Source: Anaerolineales bacterium (GTDB lineage Bacteria > Chloroflexota > Anaerolineae > Anaerolineales > Villigracilaceae). Taken from it: a stretch of 23,496 nucleotides of DNA. This document shows positions 1-6,908 of the stretch, piece after piece (position 1 is the stretch's first letter; the number at the start of each line of letters is the position of its first letter). A model generated the notes under the pieces. It worked only from the letters and a program-made list of their open reading frames with translations, did not search any database and was not told the origin of the DNA. The position numbers and the translations under genes are program-made. The stretch spans positions 1 to 23,496 of the forward strand of contig JANTFU010000003.1 of assembly GCA_024763295.1 (NCBI GenBank), written 5' to 3'.

Positions 1-49
1 ACCGCTAAACCCTAAAGCGCTGTCGGGTTTGCCACAATTCCAACTCTGC

Positions 50-2149
50 ATGTATCGAAAAATCCTGCACTCCTTGCTCATCATTTGGCTTGCTTTTCAA
101 AGTGTCTTAGAACTCTTTGTACTTGTCTTTCAGCCAAATGCCTATCGCTCTACAGCAGCGCCTATGTGGGCGTTGTTCTTTGGCATTTTTAGCCTGTATA
201 CGCTTCTTTTTAGCGGCGCAAATTTGCTGGCATTTTGGCAGCCGCAACGCTGGCATAAGGTCGCAGATGCCCTGCGCGCCAAGTTCAATATCTCTTCCGT
301 GCGCCAGCGTTTGGGTTGGGGTCGTTATGGGGTGGGGGGGCTTCTTACGCTCGGCATGATCTATGTTTTACAGTACACCGCTTGGGGGCTGGTTTTTCGC
401 GGCGTTTATTTACGTGCTTTTCTTTGGCTCAACTTAATCTACGTTTTAGCTTTTCTTTTTAGTGACAACGCATATTGGGCAAACTGGCATGGACTTTTAG
501 GCGCGGTAGCGTTCACGAGTCTTGCTTTTGGTTTGGCGAGCGTTTTTGCGAATATCTTGTCCTATCCCTTTAGCCTCTACTGGTCAGATGGCAACCGCCT
601 GTGGGATTATTCACTTATCTTTGGCAAGCATCTCTACGATTACACTGCTGACCAACCCATTCCCTCGCTCACTTCTTGGGGACGGCAGGTGCTGTGGGGC
701 ATTCCCTTTTTGTTGCCGCAGAGTAGCATTTGGCTCAATCGCTTATGGAGTGCGATCCTTTACTCCATGCCATCCATGATTTTGGGATGGGTTCTCTTTG
801 CGACAAAAAAAGGAAAAAAGCGCGACGCTCTCCTTTTGGCAGGGTGGGCATTTTTATTCCTGAACCAAGGACCAATCTATACCCCGTTAACCCTCGCTGC
901 GATTCTTGTGGCGCTGGTTTGGGAACGCCCGTTTTGGTTGGCGGTAGTTGCTGTCGCTATGGCGGGTTATTATGCTGAAGTCTCGCGTTTCACCTGGGTT
1001 TTAGCGCCTGCTGTTTGGGCGGGGATGTTGCGTCTAAACGGAAGCAAGTTGAAAGGTGTGCGTCTCGGCTGGCGGGATTGGGTTGTGCCTGTGCTGTTGG
1101 GAATCAGCGGACTGCTCCCGTGGCTGTTGGGGACTATCCTGAGTCCGCCGCCTGTCAGCACTGTCCAAACCAGTGTTGACCAATCCAATTTGCTGAAGAG
1201 CGCTTGGGCGATTGTGCAATCACAGCCGCTGATGTGGTCGCGCCTGCTGCCTAGCCCGACCTATCCTGAAGGAATTCTGTTGGCATTGATGTTGGCAATT
1301 GCACCGCTGTTTTTTTTGCTAATTGTGCTCTATCGGCGCGGCGCGTGGACGCCCTCGTTTGGTCAGCGCGTGGCAATTTGGTTGCCTCTTTTGGGATTTG
1401 GTGCAATGGGTTTGGTTGCCAGTACAAAAATTGGTGGCGGTAATAATTTGCACAATATGGATATGTTTCTGATTACGCTGCTTTTTGTTGCCGCGATTGC
1501 TTGGCGAAATGGTGGTCGTGAGTGGTTTGAAACGGAGCAACGTTATATTTCAGCATTGCAGCCGATGTTGCTTTTGGCGTTTGTTTTGCCCGCCTTACCC
1601 GCTTTGCGTAGTTTAGCGCCCTTACAATCTTTTAGCCAAGCTGAAATTCGACGTGTACAAATATTTACAGGCACAAAGATTGTCGAAAGTCTGCCCGAAG
1701 AAGCACAGGTGCGTGACGCACTCAGGGCAATTAATAATGCCGTGCAAGAATATGCCCCGCTCGGCGAGGTGCTTTTTATCGATCAACGTCAATTACTGAC
1801 CTTTGGCGAAGTGCCGAAAATCCCGCTTGTGCCTGAGTACGAGAAAAAGGTGCTAATGAACGAAGCCCTTGCCAGCGACGCCGATTATTTCGCTGACTAT
1901 TATGCGGACTTGGCTGCACAGCGCTTTAGTTTGATTATCTCAGAGCCACTCAAAGTGCCCGATGCAGTGCGTGATGCCGGTTCGTTTGAAGCCGAAGGCG
2001 ACTTGTGGACAAAATGGGTCGCTGCACCAACACTTTGTTATTACAAGCCGCTCTTCACTTTGAAAGATGTCTATGTGCAGGCGCTCGTTCCGCGCACGGA
2101 TACAAGTGATTGCGAATCCTACTTGATTGAATGGGGCGTGTTGCCATGA
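50..2149 (+). CDS. Polytopic membrane protein, probable GT-C type glycosyltransferase
   Basis: The product is about 699 residues with roughly a dozen hydrophobic segments, followed by a soluble C-terminal domain of about 170 residues (from nt ~1640). After the early membrane segments there is a loop with the acidic sequence YWSDGNRLWDY, in the place where GT-C enzymes keep a catalytic Asp/Glu. This layout suggests a glycosyltransferase that uses a lipid-linked sugar outside the membrane, but I recognise no specific family signature and the substrate is unknown. Two cysteines near the C-terminus (TLCYY and TSDCES) might form a disulfide. The ATG at 50 is chosen because it gives a Lys/Arg-then-hydrophobic N-terminus. 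A TTG at 29 is also in frame, and the frame stays open to the left edge, so the gene may begin outside the window. No clear ribosome site is seen for either start. The stop overlaps the next gene by four bases (ATGA), so the two are probably co-translated. Confidence 0.75.
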   Translation: MYRKILHSLLIIWLAFQSVLELFVLVFQPNAYRSTAAPMWALFFGIFSLYTLLFSGANLLAFWQPQRWHKVADALRAKFNISSVRQRLGWGRYGVGGLLTLGMIYVLQYTAWGLVFRGVYLRAFLWLNLIYVLAFLFSDNAYWANWHGLLGAVAFTSLAFGLASVFANILSYPFSLYWSDGNRLWDYSLIFGKHLYDYTADQPIPSLTSWGRQVLWGIPFLLPQSSIWLNRLWSAILYSMPSMILGWVLFATKKGKKRDALLLAGWAFLFLNQGPIYTPLTLAAILVALVWERPFWLAVVAVAMAGYYAEVSRFTWVLAPAVWAGMLRLNGSKLKGVRLGWRDWVVPVLLGISGLLPWLLGTILSPPPVSTVQTSVDQSNLLKSAWAIVQSQPLMWSRLLPSPTYPEGILLALMLAIAPLFFLLIVLYRRGAWTPSFGQRVAIWLPLLGFGAMGLVASTKIGGGNNLHNMDMFLITLLFVAAIAWRNGGREWFETEQRYISALQPMLLLAFVLPALPALRSLAPLQSFSQAEIRRVQIFTGTKIVESLPEEAQVRDALRAINNAVQEYAPLGEVLFIDQRQLLTFGEVPKIPLVPEYEKKVLMNEALASDADYFADYYADLAAQRFSLIISEPLKVPDAVRDAGSFEAEGDLWTKWVAAPTLCYYKPLFTLKDVYVQALVPRTDTSDCESYLIEWGVLP

Positions 2150-3915
2150 CACTTTCGGAAAACAAATTTGAAAAATGGCTGCCACTGCTCTTTGCGCTGG
2201 TATTTATTCTTTTTACCGCCTCTAATCTCGGCGCGATGCACAACCCGGACGAGTTAGTTCATCGCGTCGCAAAGGCGCTCATCGGGCGCTGGGAGTTTGA
2301 CACGACCAACTTCGATTACCCATCTTTGCCGAAGTACGTCATGTTCGGGGTCGGTAAGCTCATCTATGGTATGGGCTATGGCGAAGCGGATTTTTATGTT
2401 GTGGCACGCTTTCTCTCTGTGTTGCTCGGCGCGGCGACCATTTATCTCGTCTATCATCTTGCGCGGCGTGCGGGCGGTGGACTTTGGGCAAGCGTTTTCG
2501 CGTCGCTGTTTATGCTCGGCAATCATGTGCTCGCCATCAATGCTCGCTTTGCACACAACGATCTCTACATGCTCTTCTTTGCGACCTTGAGCATTTATTT
2601 TGTTTTCCGATATGTTGGGAATCAGTTCTCCCCTCCTCGGGGGGAGATGCCCGCTAGGGCAGAGGGGGGCGGACGCGGTTGGCTTTACGCCTCCTTTTTC
2701 ACCGTCGGATTAACCGCCTCCAGCAAATATAACGGCGGGATATTCGTGCTCGTTCCGCTCGTGGTTTGGGCTGGGTTCCGTTATCGGGTATTTTGGGCGC
2801 AGAAATTGCGGACACTCGAAACGCTCTTTATCAGCGCCGCCCTGACCTTTGGCGGCTTTGCGCTCGGCACGCCCAAAGCGTTGCTGTGGATGGTCTTTTA
2901 CTTCAAGCGGATGCTGCCTGCTTTGAGCCGCCACGCGACTTTTAATGAAACCGCCAATCTCCCGCGCGGATTTGTCGGTCAGTGGGCATTGTTGTGGGAG
3001 ATGTTTGGCGGAATCTTGTTTTTGCTGGTGTTAGGAGCGGTGCTTTATTTTGGGTATAAGACTCTACGATCTTTTGTTACGTCTTTGCGAGGCAGCTTTA
3101 CCGCCGAAGCAATCTCCACGCCAGAGAGGGAGACTGCTTCGCAACAAGACGCTCGCAGTGACGCGGAAAGAGCGGTTCTAGGCGGCATCTCTGCCGCCGA
3201 GGACGGCGACGGTAGCAGTTATAAATACGCGGGTATTTTGGTTTTGGCAATCATTGTTTACGATTTGCCGATTATGCTTTCGTACAATTATCAGGCACGG
3301 TTCTTTTTGCCGCTGCTGCCCTTTTTCGCCATCCTGTTTGGGCTGGGCGTCGAAGCATTGACGGCTTGGGTTGGGCAAACAGAATTTGCACGGTATCAGC
3401 TTTGGGTCAGGGGCGTTGCGGTTTTTATCCTGCTTGTGAGTGGATTGCGCGTGATCAGCGTCCGCTTGTTGTTGGCAAACGATGCGCGTATCCCCGCTGG
3501 TGAATTTATTGATTCTTTGCCCGCGGATGCGTCGATTGAATATACCTTTTATACGCCGGATTTTGACCGCAAGCGTTTTGAACGTGAGCATGATTATCCC
3601 GTCTATTTTGTGAAGCACGTGGGCGATGTGGTGCCGGATGAGATCGACCCCGGTTATCCGACCAATCGTGGCGAGACAGGCTTACTGGCGCGCGAAACGG
3701 ATTATTTTGTGGTCGATAGTTTTACGACGAACCGTTGCGAGAATGCGGGGCTGTATGCGACGAATCCGGTTGAGTGTGATTTTTTTGCTGATTTACTGGC
3801 GGGCGATACTTCTTATGAGCTGATCGGTGATTTTGCTTATGAATTGCCGCGCTTTTTGCCGCAAGTGAGGTTGGATTTTGTGAACCCGAAGATATGGGTT
3901 TTTGAGAGGAAATGA
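2146..3915 (+). CDS. GT39-like (ArnT/PMT-type) membrane glycosyltransferase with repeat-derived loops
   Basis: The product is 589 residues, multi-spanning, with a soluble C-terminal tail of about 145 residues. The first outer loop holds HNPDE (Asp35, Glu36), the acidic motif of the GT39 dolichyl-phosphate-mannose/ArnT-like GT-C families. It is followed by FDYPSLPKYV and later by a loop with ASSKYNGG, both usual for this group. The likely role is transfer of a sugar from a polyprenyl-phosphate donor to a lipid, glycan or protein at the outer membrane face; donor and acceptor cannot be read from sequence. I chose the ATG at 2146, which gives the ATGA overlap with the preceding gene; an in-frame ATG at 2131 would add five residues. 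Two stretches, about residues 161-176 and 312-340, are encoded by palindromic repeat DNA and fall in loops between membrane segments. They are low in hydrophobicity and unlike the rest. A Cys pair lies in the tail (NRCENA, PVECDF). Confidence 0.8.
   Translation: MTLSENKFEKWLPLLFALVFILFTASNLGAMHNPDELVHRVAKALIGRWEFDTTNFDYPSLPKYVMFGVGKLIYGMGYGEADFYVVARFLSVLLGAATIYLVYHLARRAGGGLWASVFASLFMLGNHVLAINARFAHNDLYMLFFATLSIYFVFRYVGNQFSPPRGEMPARAEGGGRGWLYASFFTVGLTASSKYNGGIFVLVPLVVWAGFRYRVFWAQKLRTLETLFISAALTFGGFALGTPKALLWMVFYFKRMLPALSRHATFNETANLPRGFVGQWALLWEMFGGILFLLVLGAVLYFGYKTLRSFVTSLRGSFTAEAISTPERETASQQDARSDAERAVLGGISAAEDGDGSSYKYAGILVLAIIVYDLPIMLSYNYQARFFLPLLPFFAILFGLGVEALTAWVGQTEFARYQLWVRGVAVFILLVSGLRVISVRLLLANDARIPAGEFIDSLPADASIEYTFYTPDFDRKRFEREHDYPVYFVKHVGDVVPDEIDPGYPTNRGETGLLARETDYFVVDSFTTNRCENAGLYATNPVECDFFADLLAGDTSYELIGDFAYELPRFLPQVRLDFVNPKIWVFERK
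2626..2673 (+). repeat. C/G-rich palindromic repeat inside the GT39-like gene
   Basis: TCTCCCC (2627-2633) pairs with GGGGAGA (2641-2647). A second small hairpin, GCCC/GGGC, follows at 2649-2660, and GAGGGG at 2662-2667 can alternatively pair with CCCCTC at 2630-2635. The DNA is far more G/C-run-rich than the surrounding gene and is read in frame as a Pro/Gly/Arg/Glu loop between two membrane segments. It resembles dispersed palindromic repeats that I recall from Anaerolineae genomes; that link is from memory. Confidence 0.6.
3079..3164 (+). repeat. Nested-arm palindromic repeat inside the GT39-like gene
   Basis: The outer arms are CGTCTTTGCGAG (3080-3091) and CTCGCAGTGACG (3152-3163), which match at 10 of 12 positions. 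The inner arms are GAAGCAATCTCC (3106-3117) and GGAGACTGCTTC (3129-3140), which match at 11 of 12. The same two-arm plan occurs in the spacer element at 8603-8691. Here the DNA is translated in frame into a hydrophilic loop. A further hairpin, GGCGGC/GCCGCC, follows at 3181-3198, so repeat-derived DNA may extend to about 3216. Confidence 0.7.
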
Positions 3916-3921
3916 TGCGAT

Positions 3922-3995
3922 GTGTTGCGTAGTGCGTATTTCGTAATGAGTTTGCAGACAGGGAAGCTATTACGCAATACGCAACACGCAATACG
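3922..3995. repeat. Hairpin spacer built of 7-bp units (upstream of radC)
   Basis: The left arm at 3922-3947 begins GTGTTGCGTA and ends TTTCGTAAT. The right arm at 3969-3987 is its reverse complement at 18 of 19 positions once one extra 7-bp unit (GTGCGTA, 3932-3938) in the left arm is looped out. The right arm continues in units of seven (TACGCAA, TACGCAA, CACGCAA, TACG) to 3995. There is no T-run after the stem, so it is not a typical terminator. It fills nearly the whole spacer between the GT39-like gene and radC. Confidence 0.75.
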
Positions 3996-4013
3996 ATGAC
4001 AAAGGGAGTAAAT

Positions 4014-4709
4014 ATGTCTAATGCAGGCTACCACCTAATTGCCGATTTACCCGAAAACGACCGTCCGCGTGAGCGATTGCTGAAGTTGGGGGCGCAGGCG
4101 TTATCTTCGGCGGAGTTGATTGCGATTTTGCTGCGCGTGGGCGTGCAGGGCGAGGGCGCGGTGCAGATGGGACAGCGTTTGCTGAAGCAGTTTGGCGGCT
4201 TGACGGGGCTGCATCGTGCGCCGATTGAAGAGTTGGTTGCTCAGCATGGCATTGGCGAAGCGAAAGCCGCGCAGATCAAAGCCGCGATTGAGTTGGGTCG
4301 CCGTTTGACGCTCGAAGCGCCCGAAGAGAAGCCGACCATCAATTCACCTGCCGATGCGGCAGCCTTGGTGCAATATGAGATGGGCGCACTTGAAAAAGAA
4401 GAGATGCGTGTCATCTTGCTCGACACACGCAACCATGTTGTCGATATTGTGACAGTGGCGCACGGTTCGTTGAATGCCGCCCAAATGCGCGTGGGCGAAA
4501 TCTTCACGCCCGCTGTGCGGCGCAATGTTGCGGCGCTGATCGCCGTTCACAATCACCCCAGCGGTGACCCGACGCCCAGCCCGCAGGATGTTGCCATCAC
4601 CCGCGCGATGATTGAAGCGGGGAAGCTGCTCGATATCGAAGTGCTTGATCATCTGGTGATCGGGATGGGGAGGTTTGTCTCGTTGAAAGAGAAGAAATTG
4701 GCTTTCTGA
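4014..4709 (+). CDS. radC: RadC family JAMM-domain protein
   Basis: The product is 231 residues, the usual RadC length. The N-terminal half has a helix-hairpin-helix segment (HGIGEAKAAQIKAAIELG, about 78-95). The C-terminal MPN/JAMM domain has the zinc motif HNHPSGDPTPSPQD with His179, His181 and Asp192, plus an upstream Glu in the LEKEEMRVILLD strand (about 127-137). The fold predicts a metal-dependent hydrolase. A DNA-repair role was historically assigned, but the true substrate of the family is not established. I chose the ATG at 4014 because a purine-rich ribosome site (AAAGGGAG, 4001-4008) precedes it at good spacing; an ATG at 3996 would put that site inside the gene. It is flanked on both sides by repeat-filled spacers and is probably transcribed separately from dnaG. 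Confidence 0.92.
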   Translation: MSNAGYHLIADLPENDRPRERLLKLGAQALSSAELIAILLRVGVQGEGAVQMGQRLLKQFGGLTGLHRAPIEELVAQHGIGEAKAAQIKAAIELGRRLTLEAPEEKPTINSPADAAALVQYEMGALEKEEMRVILLDTRNHVVDIVTVAHGSLNAAQMRVGEIFTPAVRRNVAALIAVHNHPSGDPTPSPQDVAITRAMIEAGKLLDIEVLDHLVIGMGRFVSLKEKKLAF

Positions 4710-4710
4710 A

Positions 4711-4899
4711 ACGTGAAACGGTTGCGTGATGATAGAACGCGAATTGCGCGAATGTTTTTATGGAACGCGGATGGGCGCGGATTTAGCAGATTTTCACGGA
4801 TTTTAAAAAAACAGCGTAAATCCGCCGAACCCGCGAAAATCTGCGTTCTGTTTTTTCTGCAACCTTGCGCATTGCTTTCACGTTTCACGCATCACGTTT
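4711..4899. repeat. Composite inverted repeat with 7-bp units between radC and dnaG
   Basis: CGTGAAACG (4712-4720) is perfectly complementary to CGTTTCACG (4881-4889). The right side is three tandem heptamers, CACGTTT, CACGCAT and CACGTTT (4879-4899). The arms enclose the separate 86-bp cruciform at 4763-4848. No gene is seen in the 259-bp spacer 4710-4968 other than this, the promoter-like hexamer and the pyrimidine repeats. Confidence 0.65.
4763..4856 (+). terminator. Repeat-derived cruciform, possible radC terminator
   Basis: GCAGATTTTCACGG (4786-4799) pairs with CCGCGAAAATCTGC (4831-4844) at 13 of 14 positions, and GAACGC (4763-4768) pairs with GCGTTC (4843-4848). The stem is followed by a T-run (TTTTTT, 4851-4856). 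The loop is long (about 31 nt), so termination efficiency is uncertain. The GCGGATTT and GAAAATC wording resembles a dispersed repeat I recall from this group of bacteria. Confidence 0.5.
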
Positions 4900-4907
4900 T
4901 AATCGTC

Positions 4908-4913
4908 TATAAT
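4908..4913 (+). promoter_or_regulatory. Consensus -10 hexamer for dnaG-rpoD
   Basis: TATAAT is an exact match to the housekeeping -10 box, 55 bp before the dnaG start. The best -35 candidate, TTTCAC at 4884-4889 with an 18-bp spacer, is poor. Transcription would start near 4920, giving a leader of about 49 nt. Confidence 0.5.
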
Positions 4914-4926
4914 TCACCCTAACGTG

Positions 4927-4961
4927 CCAACCTTCTAACTTTCCACTTTCTAACCTTCTAG
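4927..4961 (+). repeat. Pyrimidine-rich 7-8 bp tandem repeats in the dnaG leader
   Basis: The units CCAACCTT, CTAACTTT, CCACTTT, CTAACCTT and CTAG run head to tail directly before the dnaG start codon. The tract replaces the place where a purine-rich ribosome site would be expected. Confidence 0.55.
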
Positions 4962-4968
4962 CGCGCCC

Positions 4969-6906
4969 ATGTCCAATATCGACGAAATCAAATCACGCAT
5001 CGACATCGTAGACCTCGTCTCAGAGAGCGGGGTTAAGCTGCGGCGTTCGGGGCGCAACCACACCGGTTTTTGTCCCTTTCACAACAATACCAAAACGCCG
5101 GCTTTCGTCGTTTGGCAGGAAACGGGCACCTGGAAATGTTTTGGCGAATGCAATGACGGCGGCGACATCTTCAAATATGTGATGAAAAAAGAAGGCATGG
5201 ACTTCAAAGAAGCCCTGCGCTATCTCGCCGATAAGGCAGGCGTCAAGCTCGAAGAATACACGCCCCAGCAAGAAGAACAGCGCGAATCTGCCGATCATCT
5301 CCGCACCTTGCTTGAAGAAATCGCTCTCTTCTATCATCAGCAACTCAAAACGCCGGCGGGCGCGCACACGCTCGCTTATCTGCGCGAGAAGCGCGGGCTG
5401 ACTGACGAGACTATCGAAGCCTTTTTGCTCGGCTACTCGCCCAAAGGCTGGGATAACGTCCTCAAGCACTTCACCGAACGCGGTTACAGTGTCGATGATT
5501 TGATGGATGCGGGGATGCTCTCGCAAAACGATCAGGGACGCCGCTATGATAGATTCCGTGACCGTTTAATGATTCCTATCCGCGACGTGCGTGGACGAAT
5601 GGCTGGGTTCGGTGCAAGGACGATGGATCCCGACGGAATCCCTAAATACCTAAACTCGCCCCAAACCATTCTCTTCGACAAGGGACGTATGCTCTTCGGG
5701 CTGGATCGGGCGAAAAAAGCCATCCGCACGCTCGACCAAGCCGTGATCGTCGAGGGCTATATGGACGTCATCGCCCCGCATCAGGCGGGCTTTGAGAACG
5801 TCATCTCGCCGATGGGCACAGCGCTGACCGAAGACCAGTTGCGGCTGATCAAACGCTACACAGCGGGCAATCATATTGTCTTGGCGCTCGATCCCGACGC
5901 AGCCGGGCAAAAAGCCATTTTGCGTGGCTTGGATGCAGCCCGCAAATCCCTCGACCGCGAAGGCGAACTGGCTTTTGACGCGCGCGGATTTTTGCGCCAT
6001 GAAGCGCGCCTGCAAGCCGACTTGCGCGTGGCGAATTTGCCCGATGAACTCGATCCCGATGAGATTGTTTTACGCAACCCCGATGAATGGGATGCGTTAA
6101 TTAAGAATGCAAAACCGATTGTGACGCATGTGATGGAAGTTTTGGCAGAAGGGCGCGACCTCGACGACCCGAAAGTGAAGACCGACATTGCCGCGCAGGT
6201 TTTACCGCTCATCGCCGATTTGCCGAATCCCATCGAGCGCGAGACGTTTCGTCAGCAATTGGCGCGTATGCTGCGCGTGGATGAACGTGCGCTGATTGGG
6301 GGCAGGCAAAGTTCGGGCGGGGGGCGGGTTAAACGGCGTCCTAAATCTCGACAGGCAGAGGTACAGGGCGCACCGACCCAGCCGAGGGTGGCGGGCGTTG
6401 CGGCAGTTAATCCTGCAAAAAAGTTAGAAGCCTACTGCCTCGGCATCCTTGTGCGTCAGCCGGATTTGTTATTCCGCTTGGATCGCGCTTTGCAGGAGAC
6501 GGGCTTGTCGCCATTGAGCGAGGAGGACTTCGGTTATACTGAAAATCAGTCGCTTTTTAAGATCGTGCGCGATTCTATTGAACAAGATGCGTTGGATGCG
6601 TCCGACTATGTGCGCGATGCGGCTGCGGATGAGTTGGCGGTCTTTTTAGAAAATATCTTGGCAGAAGCGGATGAGATTGGCAGCGTGGTTGAACGAGTTT
6701 TGGAAGAAATGCTGCGGGCAATCATTAAATTGCGGCGTTTGGGCTTGAATGAAGGGTTAAATCAATTGCGCTTTTTTCAGGAAGATGCACAGGAGCGCGG
6801 CGAGCCTTTGGGGAACGATTATCAGGCTTTGGTGATGCAACATGCGCGTGCATTACGGGCGTTGGATGAAGCAAAACGACGAATGAGTATGAGACGGTTG
6901 GAATAA
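4969..6906 (+). CDS. dnaG: DNA primase DnaG
   Basis: The product is 645 residues and makes the RNA primers for chromosome replication, working with the DnaB helicase. The N-terminal CHC2 zinc-binding domain shows Cys35, His38, Cys57 and Cys61. The last pair is spaced C-x3-C (CFGEC), one residue longer than the C-x2-C of E. coli. The catalytic core has FRDRLMIPIRD (196-206). The TOPRIM domain has EGYMD (262-266) and DPDAAG (308-313), with the metal-binding acidic residues. The C-terminal third is a helical region of the DnaB-binding type, poorly conserved as usual, after a low-complexity Gly/Arg/Lys linker near residues 445-460. No Shine-Dalgarno sequence is visible before the ATG, whose upstream bases are pyrimidine-rich. 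The stop lies two bases before the rpoD start, so the two genes are co-transcribed. Confidence 0.95.
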   Translation: MSNIDEIKSRIDIVDLVSESGVKLRRSGRNHTGFCPFHNNTKTPAFVVWQETGTWKCFGECNDGGDIFKYVMKKEGMDFKEALRYLADKAGVKLEEYTPQQEEQRESADHLRTLLEEIALFYHQQLKTPAGAHTLAYLREKRGLTDETIEAFLLGYSPKGWDNVLKHFTERGYSVDDLMDAGMLSQNDQGRRYDRFRDRLMIPIRDVRGRMAGFGARTMDPDGIPKYLNSPQTILFDKGRMLFGLDRAKKAIRTLDQAVIVEGYMDVIAPHQAGFENVISPMGTALTEDQLRLIKRYTAGNHIVLALDPDAAGQKAILRGLDAARKSLDREGELAFDARGFLRHEARLQADLRVANLPDELDPDEIVLRNPDEWDALIKNAKPIVTHVMEVLAEGRDLDDPKVKTDIAAQVLPLIADLPNPIERETFRQQLARMLRVDERALIGGRQSSGGGRVKRRPKSRQAEVQGAPTQPRVAGVAAVNPAKKLEAYCLGILVRQPDLLFRLDRALQETGLSPLSEEDFGYTENQSLFKIVRDSIEQDALDASDYVRDAAADELAVFLENILAEADEIGSVVERVLEEMLRAIIKLRRLGLNEGLNQLRFFQEDAQERGEPLGNDYQALVMQHARALRALDEAKRRMSMRRLE

Positions 6907-6908
6907 CA

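Noticed and set aside
3922..3995. Transcription terminator after the GT39-like gene
   Set aside because: The stem is long but there is no T-run after it, and the 7-bp unit structure points to a repeat instead.
3922..4899. CRISPR array from the repeated heptamers
   Set aside because: Units are 7 bp and contiguous or inverted, with no 25-40 bp repeats and no unique spacers.
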